This document shows, piece by piece, positions 52,251 through 64,000 of a DNA stretch of 64,000 bases. The number at the start of each line of letters is the position of its first letter. The first letter of the stretch is position 1. This stretch comes from Heloderma charlesbogerti (Eukaryota > Chordata > Lepidosauria > Squamata > Helodermatidae): contig JANEZZ010002698.1 in the NCBI GenBank assembly GCA_026122225.1, positions 699,647-763,646 on the forward strand, read 5' to 3'. The position numbers were made by a program, and so were the translations under genes. Below the pieces are notes generated by a model. The model saw only the letters and a list, made by a program, of their open reading frames with translations, was not told the origin of the DNA and did no database searches.

Positions 52251-55164
52251 TATTTACTTATCTTGTGCATGCACACTTCCTATTCTTGAGCACATGACCT
52301 GTTGCTTGGCCTTAAGTGCTTTCATGTGTCCTTTACTGGCAATCTCATGACATAGTCTCTGGTACAACTGAATTCTGTAAAGGCCCTGCCTTTTTGTCCT
52401 ATGGTAGTCTATCTGACATCATTCTTCGTACGTCTTCCTGGTGTCTCCACAAAGAGACAGTGGTTCCTTTCTTTTGTTGTTAGCAGATTCTATTCGTCAA
52501 CAGCCTCTGCAGATATACCCCTACCTTGCGACTCTCCTGTCCCAAAGCAGGCCAAAGCTACACAAACTCTGACAACACATGTTTATGAAGAGTGCTGCAT
52601 AGCAGCTATCAGGATCTGCACCAAACTTTTTCATGTAGGCTCTTGCTTGTTCTCATCTAGCCGGTCAGGTATTTTCCTGGGCTCTAGCCTTCTACCACAA
52701 GCTCCACTGCACTTGTTTCACTACTCATCAACTGTTTAAGAGAAGACGGACAGCATGCCACCCACGCCTTGCGCATATAAGCCTGCTCTGGACTGTGTAT
52801 CATGATCGCATAGGAACAACATGATGGCAAGCCTCTAGTGCTAAGCCACGTTGAACCACTATACGCGTCTTGTCTGTTCACCTACAACACCAACTATTTC
52901 ACTATACTCAAAGTACAGGAATGAAACTGTAAACAGGCTTGTTTGGTATATAATAAACCCAAACCTGGTACCCCTTAATCCGTGTGGCCTTGTCTCCCGA
53001 CTGCAAGTCTCACACTGTAGGTCAACTTCAATGCTCGAAATATGCTTCTGGACCTGTCCTGATACGAGCTCGTGCTCAGGAGTAAAAATCATAGGCTACG
53101 ATGTATGTAATGTTCTCATGCTCAGCTGCTTTGGCAGGTGCTTCCGATGAACCACTTCTGTAGGGTAGTCTCTGGCAGTCATCTCATGCACATTCATTGG
53201 GAGACGGCGTGTCTGGTTTAAATTGCGCATTGATGCAGCTTGATCTGCCTGACTTTGGTCTTCTTTCTATAGAATACATGTTGCTTAAGTATTTGGACTC
53301 CGCTTCAAGGTCTGGAATAAATGAACAATTGGGACCTTTGTTCGCGCTTTTTGTGATCACTCTACTGTCGCTTCAGCTCAGTTTATTTAGATTGGATGAA
53401 AATGCGAGTCATGCTTAAATGCAGGCTACCTAATGTACTAGACACAAAGTGATAACAGCCTCTAGTAACAGTTGACTTCATAGTACAATGTAGTCATTAA
53501 CATGTCGCATCGTCTGGACAGACTAACGATGCGCATAGGTTGTGCCGCCCTTATTTGGCTTGTAAAGGGCAGCAATCTGATCTTTATGAAAGAGGTTCTG
53601 ACTAGGTATCGGTATCAATCCAAGAAGATGGTCGCTGAAGTAGGAATCTATGGATCCAATGCCTCATACATCGTTATTCATGCTTTTTAAAAAATGAATG
53701 GTAGCGTCTATGCTATTTGGCTCTGCCCATCAACTCTTCCCCCATGTAAAAAGCAGTCCATGGCACCATGACAATAATCTGAGTCTACTCTGCGTGCTTG
53801 AAGTAACCTCCCTGCAGGACTTACCCACACGAACAAGCAGTAAGCTTAGGAGTTTTCCCGAAAAGCGATGGTGTCATCAAATTGACACAGTGTAAAGGAG
53901 AGCCGAGCAGCTAATTGAATATCTCTGACCCCGGGTTCATCTCCCCTTTTGCCTGAGAAGAGAGGGTCATTTTTCCCAAATAGTTGGGGGAAGGAAAGAG
54001 AGAACAAATGAGAAACATCTAGCACTGCAAAGTCTCGAGAAAAATAAGGGGTGAATAAATTGATAGGTGGAGACTAGCAAGCAGCAGACTCCTTCACAGT
54101 CTATGACTATTCATGCATTGTGCTGTCTCTCTCCAGTTGCTCTGCCTTGTTGAGGCAGGAAAAGCCTTCAGAAATTCAGAGCTCTCTGCCTACGGAAAGT
54201 GCACATGAGCAGCCATATACTTAAGCAGAGCTCTCAATTTCATCCGATTAGTATACCTTTTATATTCTTCATTAGGCTTAATGAATTCCAAGCTTGCTCA
54301 GTGATTTAAAGGTCGCACCTGAATTTGCTCCGCTTACAGTTGTTCCCCCACAGGTGGGAGAATCTGCTGAGACGGATTAACGCTCAATCCCACGTGGTAC
54401 CTCAGGGCACCGGATTAGTCTCGCAACCCATACCTATTAATGGTAATGTATGACCATCAATAAGGTGGGGGTGGATGAGATCATGGAGTTGTGGAGAAAA
54501 AGATACCACTCTGTTAGTGCCTTTTAGCAACTTTCTGTGCGTACAACTGTTGGAAAGAGAATGACAAGTCTGAAGATTAGATATACATTGTAAAATGTTT
54601 GCATTTGGTAATATAAAAAGTAAGTGTGTGCTTTCGAAAGTAATACCCACGTTGATGCTGAGAACAGTAGAGGTCAACTCTGTAACTGCTACTTTTGTAC
54701 ATTGGGTTTTCTTGTGGGCAAAGCCGATAGCCATTCGTAGCTACAAAGAAGTTATGACTTCAGTTTTCAGTCAGTAGCTAGTGTGTTGTTCTGTCGTCAG
54801 TCCTTCCCCCCCCCCACCATCTCAAGTCTGGAGGATGTGAAAAAGGCACTCAAATCTTGATAGGTCACATACGAACACTACTATGGCTCGTCATAATGCT
54901 CGATCATAGTTATCAGCTCCAATGATATCGCGAGGATACTTGTAGGCAAATCGACAAAGGATAGGTCACTGGTCAAAGGGTCTTGACTGGAAACTGTATT
55001 AAGGTGGGCAACTTCCAAATCTAATCAGTCGGTGCTCTATGGAGACTAGCAGCCTGGTAAAAAACCACAAGCCTTGGAAGAGACAGGAAGATGAGCCTTA
55101 TGAGACCAAGCTGAACAGCAGAATGGCTCAGAACCAGCCTAGAATTTCGAGCTTGGAAGACTTC

Positions 55165-55542
55165 TTAGCAGGTTAAGTTCTCCAGTTGATAGCTGTTCTG
55201 GCCAGTCCAAGGTCCTCGCACAGCACTAATGGCCTCAGGGAAGCTTTCAGAGGAGGGCAACTTCTTAATTTCATCCTCTTCCCCAAGTTCCAGACCAGGA
55301 GGGAGCCTGTTAGGGGATGCTGAAAACTGCTGTCTCAAAAGGTTTTGCAAAGTCTCAAGAAGCTGTGGGTACTTATCATGAGTGTCTGCCCTAAGTGACT
55401 CTATATAGCCCGGTATCCTTTTCAGTGAGTCCAGGACCAGAGGAAGGACTGCAGTTACGTGACGCTCGTTTAGTCTATCCTTTTTTTTAGAAGAGCTAAC
55501 TGAAGCAGTAGTTATGGTGAAGGTAACTGGCTTATATGAGTT
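55165..55542 (-). CDS. Possible coding exon of unknown gene (hypothetical)
   Basis: A minus-strand stretch free of stops for 125 codons with a protein-like composition: amphipathic helices (VLPLVLDSLKRIPGYIESL, KYPQLLETLQNLLRQQ) then an acidic linker (GLELGEEDEIKKL) and a stop at 55165. Possible 3' splice sites are GCTTCAG near 55500 and AACTGCAG near 55452. No start codon context, family motif or synteny identifies it, and it is not AP1B1. It could be a terminal exon, a fragment of a mobile element, or chance. Confidence 0.35.
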   Translation of the reverse strand, partial: NSYKPVTFTITTASVSSSKKKDRLNERHVTAVLPLVLDSLKRIPGYIESLRADTHDKYPQLLETLQNLLRQQFSASPNRLPPGLELGEEDEIKKLPSSESFPEAISAVRGPWTGQNSYQLENLTC

Positions 55543-56227
55543 TTATTTTTGGGGAAATGAACTTAAGGTGCATAGTCTTATGTCATAGTTCTAGAGTTTA
55601 TAGACAGGAAAAAATGTTCCTAGTACGACTTTCAGTTACTTTCCCCAGCACGAAAGCTTTTCTCGCTAAATCTATGTCGCATGATGGACATGCGCCGCTT
55701 CTGTGTATCAGTATACGAATAGCTTGCCTTGACATGTGTCGGTACAAAAGTTCATGTTTTATCCCTACGTTTCATTAGATGTACTTTACAGTCTCATCAT
55801 AATAATTTATATCATTATCAGTAAACTAAGGTTGAATAGATGTTTTTCTTTTGAGTAACTCTTTTGTCTGTTTCACCCCAGGCTTAAAGATTACCCCAGA
55901 ACTGGTAAACACTGATGGTGTTGGTGTTTTTAAGGACGAGGGTTTTTTATAAGGAAAGTTGATATGGTGACAGATACTGGTGGAATGTATTTGAAGAAAT
56001 GATGGCTGTCTCAAGGGTATTCAGAATTACAGTCTGAGGAAGAGCCTTGGATTCGTACTTTGCCAAGGAATGGAATACCTCCCTCTGGTCCTGGGGCTCA
56101 CTGAAAGGATAACTCTACAACTTGATGGATTGGTGGTAATAACTCAGAGACAGGACACAAATGTGAAAAACGCTGCCTAGAGAAGCTAAATTTCCTATGC
56201 ATGGTTTGGGATGCAGAGAAATGTAGC

Positions 56228-56345
56228 AAGCACATCTCTCCCAGTATGCCCCAGCCAGCATGACTGGAGTTAGGTGGGCATGCTGGGAGTTGTAGGCTTT
56301 TTCCTCTCGTCGCTCAAACAGTGCCATTAGGACTGTGCCTAGTGA
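56228..56345. mobile_element. MITE family M1, strongly decayed
   Basis: CCCAGTATGCCCCAGCCAGC and GGGCATGCTGGGAGTTGTAG, with CTTTTTCCTC and AGGACTGTGCCTAGTG, match the M1 right half with many changes. Confidence 0.55.
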
Positions 56346-59300
56346 GGGTTTATGATGATTCCATGTTTTGGCTATCAGTGCATGGATTTGAGTAAAACCA
56401 TTTGTCAACATAACCCTACATCAATGGCTTATTATAAATGCAGAATCTGAGCATCAGTTCTGATTTAAAACAATAATGGAGCTAACTGCCATATTGAGAA
56501 CATTCTAAAAACATATACTGTGCCTAAGAGCACCTCCAGAACTAATTCACTGTGGTTAGTTCTTGTCCCACTATAGTCTAAGATTGCTGATGAGGAAGTA
56601 GCACTTATAAATGCTGATTACGTGCTTCTAAATTCGCGCGTACCACAGACTTTGTGTTTAAGTGCTGATTTCCTCTTAATTGAAAATACCTTGGCATAAG
56701 GCTAAAGTAACAAGATGTGCTCAGTCCAATTTCCTCTGGGAGAAGATGATCGGCAAACAAGACAATGTTCCACTGCAGATGACATCAGAATGTTCACGTT
56801 GTTCAATCTTTGCGGCTCTTATGCTTCTTAGCTGTTTGCCCATCCAACAATTCTCATTGGTACATAAAATTCAAAAGCAAGTTTTGAAGTAGTTTAATTA
56901 AGCAATGTTAGGTCCCCTTTTTACCAAGAATGTGCATTTTACCAGTTGCAATGTACTTATTTAACATGCATTTGCTCTGTCTCACTTCGCCAGAGAGTAA
57001 CTGGGACAGACAAACTACTCGACATTGCATCAAGGAAGGGTTCCTAGAGAACAGTCATTGCTTGTTGAAGCCACCCATATTGAGTTCTTAAGGACAGTTC
57101 TTACTTCTCTCCATGCAGGAGTTCAGCGATGAACCAATTATGGGTAAATACACCATACGTTATTGTCCTTGAGCCATCCTTTGGAGGAACATGCAATCCA
57201 CGAGGTCAGGGAGTTGCTGGTTCCTAGGGAGGTGGGTCCAAAAGCGCCAAATAGTGCTAGGCAAAGAGACGCAGGGCAGTGCTCACAGCAATATCAAGAA
57301 CTGTTGTGCTATCCTGGGAACAGCATAACAGTGTTATCAGGACTTGAAAACCAAAAAACATTCAAGCTACTTGCGGGGAGGCAGAAAACAGCTAATCACA
57401 ATGATACTGAGTTAAGGTATTTGAGCATTCTGTACCTGTGCTCTATTCACAGATTCTTGCTCGGGTAATGGTAAAGCGTTTGCGTCTCCAACAAGCACTG
57501 TATGCAACGCTAGCACTATAATGGAAGCAAGCTCCACTGGTACATTTTCGGTGTGCTCACACACGTATCTCACGAAGACTTTTGCACTGTAGTCCAAGAT
57601 GTACAGAGTAGATGATAGACGCGGTCCTAGGGATCTGCGGTAGGAAAAGTAGTAAATCAAACAACATGGCATTTGTGTCGAAGACCACAAGTCCGAGATA
57701 CCCTACAAACTGGGATATGTATCTGTCTTTCCGACAGGAATACATTGGCTGAAGTTTCAGTACTGCCCTGTGTCCTACTGCTAACCGGGACACTTTCTCC
57801 TGCATCTGTAACTAAAGTGCAATACAGATGTATGGACTGTGGCTCCTTTCCATGATACCATTTACTGCAATAATCGTTATTAGAAATACAGTGCTGCAAA
57901 CTGCTGGCGTTCATATCGTGAGTACATTAGCGGTGTCGTATTGTTGTATAGTCCACATGCTATCCTCGATACTGATGGGCACATCTAATTTTAGTCAGAT
58001 GGCTTGCTGCACACACTTTTGGGATGACTGTCATGGACATCTACTGCAGGCAGGGCAATGCTACATTGGGACTAAATTGCACTTTATGCTAAGCACAGTT
58101 TTGAAGCACTATGAAAATCTGTAAAACTGCGTTTCAACACCACAGACCATGGGACAGGATTATAAAAAAAATAATCTGACACTAGTTGCAACAACAGCAT
58201 CTCCACCTCTCTGAAAAGCTATGGATTTTTCAGTGTGCAGATGGCTCAGGAGACCAGCTCGAGATCCTTATATCGCTATGTCATGCAGCATCTTGCTCCT
58301 CCTTGGAGGTGTACCAACCTGATGAGAATCTCCAAACATTATGCTCTTCTATGCTCTTGCACTGGCTTTGCTTCTGAACCTCAAATAGAGAAGTGTTGCC
58401 AAGTGCAGACCACTTAGGCCAGATTTAAACAGGAATATCCGTTATAAAGGGAATACAATCTGCAAGCATTGCACAGCGCAGCAGATGTCTTGTATTAGGA
58501 CCTGGTCACTGCTTCACTCTAGCGTGTCCCGGCATAGCTATGTGCACACAACACTCATGGAGGCGTAATCAACTGGCTTGGGCAAGCACCACACTGGCTT
58601 GACATATGTACTGCATGAGCCCCAAGCAGTTTCGCAGCTGCAAGGACTAGTTTGTCTAAAAAAATGCAGCTGCATGCGAGCGGAAAGCTGCATGGGTTAT
58701 TTCTCACGATTGATCCGGGGCTAGTCATATTCAAAGTTGAGCATTCACGATGATATCTAGGTCAGTCACTTACCCTGCTTCTGAGGCCAGATAATAGCTT
58801 TTGAAGAGAGCAAAGAGGATATGATTGAGAAGCATTGCTTCCCCTTCAGCATACACATTTCATCTGGCCCACTCATTGTTTCCTGTCAAACAGGTTTTGC
58901 GCATGTTTTTGAAGTAGTATAACTAGCAGATTAATGTGTCCAAAGGCCATAACTGGGATGAATGCTACCTTCAACTCTAATTTGCCTCCAGACCAGACAG
59001 CCCATCAGGCATCACTGGATGGACCTCCTTAGCAACCAAGTACTAATTAAAAGCTCTTGCCATACATCCAGCAGCCCCACTGATTGGCAGCTAGGCTGAG
59101 ATCCCTCAGCTGCTCCTTCTGTATGGCCTGCGCATGAAGCAGTGATCTTCCTCAGAACTGACTGCAGAAGGGGGGCGAAATTCAATGCCCTCCCCACCCT
59201 CCGCATCAAAGATTGCTGTTTTCCCATTACTTCATGAGCCCGTCTAGGGAAAAACCAATCTTGACCCATTGCATCAGCCTTCAACCTCGTCGCGCTCACG

Positions 59301-59396
59301 CAGTAATCCCTTGCAAGGTAAGTATAGCTGGGTAGGGGGTGCGATGTGTTAATAGCCCCGTCCTTTTTTCCTGACTGAACCCTAGTCGATCACTGC

Positions 59397-59443
59397 TTGG
59401 TGTGTGTACACACTCGCACCCATCATTCCTCCCCCATGTGTGA
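59397..59443 (+). repeat. Short repeat shared with 34205-34250
   Basis: GGTGTGTGTACACACTCGCAC and CATCATTCCTCCCCC occur here on the plus strand and on the minus strand at 34205-34250. Confidence 0.5.
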
Positions 59444-62400
59444 GTGGTGTCTACATACGTGTCCCCACCCACTCATGCACGTTCCCAAAGGGGCCAATGT
59501 GGCTCCCAACCCTGCAAATCGTTGGCCCAATCCTGGCTTATACGAACATTACATTTCTGTTGTCTCTTTGCATTTCACTTTGGTTAGGTTCACCATTTTA
59601 TGTTGTGACAGCCAGAACATCATAAGACAGCCAATCAACTGCCAACCATTCAGCGACACATGCCAACCAAAATGCAAAGGTTGATGTGACGATTTTTTTT
59701 AAAGTCCCTTATTACTTATTCTTTCGATGAAGGCTAAAATGCCTAAACGCCACTCTTAAGCGGCTTACACTTAATCATTTAGGACTTTTGCTGACCTAGC
59801 AGTCCAGATGAATCAGAGGGACAGGAAGAAAAAGGCATACCATGTCAACTTAAATTTAGATGACCAAAAGGACCAAGATCAAGAAAGCCTGTTGTGTTTC
59901 AGGGCCACCACAGCCAACGTAAGCGACCCAATAATCCCATAAATCCAGCCATACTTCCCCACGGAGTCAGTCCGACTCTTCTGTGCCTCCATTGGACCAG
60001 TAGAGCACACGACGACGGCCTTCCTGTCCTCCCTGCTCCTCTCATCCTGGAGCGGGCTCAAGTCATCATATTACAATTGCAAGCATCGCGTTGATTGCCT
60101 ATCCACTAGCCCATCTCATTCCTCTGCCAAGAAGCCTACTCATGACGTTATTGGATTCCCAGGATTGGCTACAGGGAGAAGAAATGCCCTCCCATTGGAC
60201 TCCTTTTCACCAAGCGACTGAACCTGGCTCTTTACTTTACCCACTTCAGTGTCCTCAGAGCCTGGGGGACACACCCCCATGTGTGTCAAATGCAAGCTTG
60301 GCGGAGACTCAGTACTGGTCTACTTGAATGGTGGTCCCAGTGCCCTGCATGGCTGTGTGGGATGCTGCTGCTGTAATCTGAGCAGTCCAGAGTGAGAAGG
60401 TGCTCACTAAGCCTCTGCAAAGCACGACGTCATTCCAAGGACAAAGAAGTGAGGATGGGGAGTAGTTAACATACCGCCAGACATAGTCTGTATGCCCTTA
60501 GCAACAGGTCAAAGACTGTTACTTTTTCCTTGTAGATTAAGGACTAGCTATAGAACTGACCTAGAATTGGTGGTGGATGTGTTGTGCACATGTAATGGGA
60601 CACTCATTATAATCTGGTCACTTACCCACTGGATGGACAGGACATTATACAGGGGGCTTTCTATAATGATCGCTGTTGACTAAGGGAACTGACCATTGTT
60701 TCTTTCCAAAGCGGCTTTCTCTCGTAGGTATCACAAGGCACCGTTTAGTCTCAGACAGAACCAGTTCTTTCAGACCACTGCATTTTAAACTAGACCTATT
60801 GTTTAGCACCAGGGCGTGCACGTCCTTTCTCTGCCATGGCTAGGATATCGCTTTGTGATTTTGCCTCAAATGAGAAGTGCAGCGCTCGCTCAGCCCAAAA
60901 GCGTTTCTGCACTACGAAAGAACAGATGGTTGCCACATTCCTTCCCCACACAATCCCCAGACCAGCGAAGCATCAGACTCATGCTGATTAATTCCTATGA
61001 TGAACCCAGATGAGTCTGGCAGCCGTAGCTCAGTTTGTTCCGCTTTCTAGCGCCGCAAGTGAAACAGCTAAACAGGTGAAATCATGGTAGAAATCTTTGG
61101 GCTTTTCCTAGTATTCTTGTAAAAAGTAACTCCAGCATTCCTTATTGGTAACTTGAGAATTAAGTACAAATGTTCCTAGTAACAAGACATTTATAGGCGT
61201 TACCGCAAGAGTTTGTAGACGAGTCGCGTCTACTCCAAGCCTAGGCCCCTTAGTCCCAACCTAAAAACCTGCAATATATTAGAGATACATTATACATACC
61301 TACGAAATCATGTTTATCTAACACTCTAAACAAGAACTAAAACAGAGAAGTCGTTTCGTTATCTTGTAGAGGCATATATGCGCCGCTGGTAAATCCTACA
61401 TATATAACAATCTCCTTTCGTAAGAAAGCACACTGATGTAAAGAAACAGATAGGTATTGGGGGTGCAGGCTTGCCTCTGTTCCACTTAAAATAACTGTCC
61501 AGACAGAAAAGGCTATTCACCAGGTAGGCTTGCCGTGGACCATTAGGAAACATTTCAGGATATAAGCATCGCGGCATGAAAGGATGATCAACTGTCCCTT
61601 ATTTATTCACAGTGGATCTATAGGTGCATTGCCTTCAGGGCCGCATGACTTTACACAGCAGGCATACACAAAAGCAACGCGTAATCATAGATCTTAATGT
61701 TAACCGATGATTCCATATAATAAAAAACTGCGCAGAATCACAAAAGCCAGAGTACCACAAAAATTACTCTCAAGCGAAAGAACAGCCTGGAGGAGGTTAT
61801 GTTTTACAGGCCCTTTTGAAAGCCTACCATACTGTAGGGGGCTCAAGGCAGCACATTCATTCAGACAAGAGTATCTTGAAGGTTGTGTTTGTGTTGTCGT
61901 GTCATGTCTACATTTCTACATGCCAAGAGATAGGCAGTAGTTATTCTCGCGACTCGTGAAGTTCGTCCTGCCAGTGTGTCTATGTTAACACACCTCGCTC
62001 TCTCGCCAATTGTTGTGACACCTGTCATCGGCAGAGAGAAATCGAAGATGAGAGGTCGCACTGTGGTGTCGATCGTGCTCTGACGCGAATAGGCGCCCCA
62101 GGGAGGTGGTCGTGTGCCAAAGTGGGGCTGTTGTTGCGCTGTGACTGCAGCTTCGCAACCTCACTTTATGACGTTGTTGAGCAATTTTCTTAAAACTATC
62201 CCATTGCCTATCAAGACAATTATTTGGAGCTCCCTCCCTTTGATCCAGCAAGGACCAGTTGGGTTGGCAGTAAGGTAAGGTAATGAGTGAGAGACAAGAA
62301 ATTCTCATATTTTAAAGTAGAAAGCCACTGTTATTTGAAGGTTGAACAGAATGACTGGACTATTAAGCTTGCACCTGTTCAGTGGTCCAGTACGCATCCC

Positions 62401-62845
62401 TTTCTGCTTAGATGCCGAAATAGCTACTTTACACTGGTTCGCGCAAATATCCATTTCTTCTAGGAATTGGCTCAAGAGAGAAAAGTAGGTTTAGATGAAT
62501 ACTCAGTAGCCAACTAGACACTCTCCCTTTTACAAAAGTGCTTTGTTATCTGAGCTGGTGTGGGCAGAAGGTAGATTGGGATCTACTGATAGATCCCGGG
62601 ATGATTTTTCAGCAGATCAGCAGAGATCCCTGGACTCCTAATTACCAGCTGGAACAAAGCCTTTCACCTTTAAATTAGATTGCTGAAAAAATGAAAGGCC
62701 GGGGGGGGGATGGGGGGGCAGCAGAGAAGCAGGAAGTGGAGGTTTTACCGGATAAAAGGACTGTGTTGTGGATCAGTACCAGAACCAAGCTCACATAAGT
62801 TCTGGCTGAGCATGTGCTAAGAGGCTCCTGTTTCCTCATTTCTGA

Positions 62846-62849
<4 letters not shown>

Positions 62850-62880
<31 letters not shown>
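62850..62880. repeat. Poly-C run of 31 bases
   Basis: An uninterrupted C homopolymer between TGATGTG and TCTACGTC. G runs also occur at 62701-62709 and 62712-62718. Confidence 0.9.
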
Positions 62881-62882
<2 letters not shown>

Positions 62883-64000
62883 TACGTCTGCCCTTTACCT
62901 GGCTGCTGGAATTCAGATGGACCTCAGGTTTTCTCTATACAAATGAAATTAGATCCCACAAGCCATAGCCTGATCTTTCCTACAGCGCATGGTCCAGATA
63001 GACCCTACTACGGTTGTTTGACTTGAGTCTCGATTGGCGGCTTTATTAATCAGTGGTCTAGGGATAGTGGTCCTCTTGGTGCCACCTTAGTGGCCTTGTA
63101 GCCTAGCATGCAAAGAGGTGGGCTCCAAGATATTTCACTGCCTCCAAGTGAAACCCATTGTTACCATAAACCAGAAGATATTCAATATCATGGGCTCGAT
63201 ACAAGTAGTAACACGGCAATTCTAACTACACACACAGAAGCATATGCATCAATGTAGTACCGTAAATAGTTCAGTACTAGCACCTGGTCAATTAACAACA
63301 CCCGTGGATAGTTGGTTTCCGATGAAAGATAATGAACATGGAAGCTGGATCTGATTTATCCTGCCAAGAAGGTAAAAATAGTGCGTGTGAAGAACCGTAA
63401 GTCACACCTAAACTGGCACGAGCTAGCAACTTGACAGCCACAGCCGGGTTTCTGCTCAACACCTGCCACACAGCTTGGCTATAACAAGGTCACTGATATG
63501 GCTTGCGCCATTTCTTTCATACCCGTAAGTCAGTCTGGATAGGAAAATGGAAAGACATTAAGGGTTCTAAATATGATGTTCCACCAACTGAGTTGTTCAG
63601 GGCAGAGCCGGGATACCTGCACTGCTATAATGAGAGCAACACATTCATTTGCTACAATGAAGCAGCATCCTGCTCTCTTCCAAAGAGGTGAGCACGTGCT
63701 TTGCCATACCAAAACACCTCTGGCATTTCTGTTAGGGATGGGAAGGACACTGCCTGCCTTGAAACCCAGGAGAGATGCTGACCAGCCAGGTAGGACGGTC
63801 CTAAAACATAGCATAACGCTTAAAAACGGCAATCCACACGTAATATTAATTTGATTTAATGTGCACTCACATCAAGGTACTAGGCACTCACATCTTTGCA
63901 TTTTGCTGCCTGGCTGGGACATGCTGGCTCAACACAGAGCCATGCAGTGATGCGAAGTTCTTAGCAGCAAAAAAGATTATCTGTCCTAGATTCATACTGT

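Larger units (their letters stand above)
48483..64000. other. Repeat-poor, random-looking region; no gene confirmed
   Basis: Beyond 48482 the dense SINE/LINE/MITE landscape nearly stops. CpG-containing and low-order stretches are common (for example 48540-48780 and 53000-53600). Apart from microsatellites, one decayed M1 MITE (56228-56345) and a short shared repeat (59397-59443), nothing could be assigned. AP1B1 exons are expected here but were not recognised. Either the sequence is of low consensus quality or it belongs to a different region. Confidence 0.45.

Noticed and set aside
59012..59299. Minus-strand frame of 95 codons
   Set aside because: No motif, splice context or family similarity; it lies in the random-looking region.
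62814..63026. Proline-rich open frame
   Set aside because: It is created by translating the poly-C run.
1..64000. CRISPR arrays, bacterial operons or phage features
   Set aside because: The window is vertebrate nuclear DNA with spliced genes and retrotransposons; no regularly spaced direct repeats of CRISPR type occur.

Overview
The window is vertebrate nuclear DNA, most probably from a squamate reptile (lizard or snake). The evidence is the repeat complement: a full-length RTE-BovB LINE, a Sauria-type SINE that shares the BovB 3' tail, a 5S-rRNA-derived SINE, CR1 and L2 LINE 3' ends, tRNA-derived SINEs, and many short palindromic hAT- and Harbinger-like elements. The species cannot be named from the sequence.

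Only two host genes are firmly supported, both on the minus strand. The first coding exon of a RASL10-family small GTPase, best matched to RASL10A, lies at 7943-8158 inside a CpG island of about 1.4 kb. The last coding exon and 3' UTR of AP1B1 (beta-1 subunit of the AP-1 clathrin adaptor) lie at 47388-47957. In human 22q12.2 these genes are neighbours in the same order and orientation, so this is a conserved syntenic block. The 39 kb between them is almost entirely transposable elements. The remaining RASL10A exons would lie left of base 1 and the remaining AP1B1 exons to the right.

Layout. 1-7.9 kb is RASL10A intron 1, filled with a hAT element inserted into L2, a 5'-truncated BovB, SINEs, a CR1 tail and two inverted copies of a 0.4 kb segment. 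8-9.5 kb is the CpG island. 9.5-23.9 kb holds scattered SINEs, L2 and CR1 ends and palindromic MITEs. 23.9-28.9 kb is a decayed class I endogenous retrovirus whose two LTRs carry different later insertions, so that each shows the empty site of the other. 34.4-37.6 kb is a full-length BovB with a perfect 13-bp target duplication. 40.0-43.1 kb is a long decayed CR1. 43.1-46.9 kb holds LINE ends and MITEs. 47.4-48.0 kb is the AP1B1 terminal exon.

From about 48.48 kb to the end the character changes: recognisable repeats nearly vanish, CpG and random-looking stretches are common, there is a 31-base C run, and no further AP1B1 exon could be found. This is either a different compositional domain or low-quality/misjoined sequence. 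One minus-strand open stretch (55165-55542) looks protein-like but was not identified.

I did not find a new gene system. The most unusual content is the set of palindromic mobile elements: at least two hAT families with visible 8-bp target duplications, a Harbinger/mariner-like 136-bp near-perfect palindrome, and a 430-bp element with nested hairpins.
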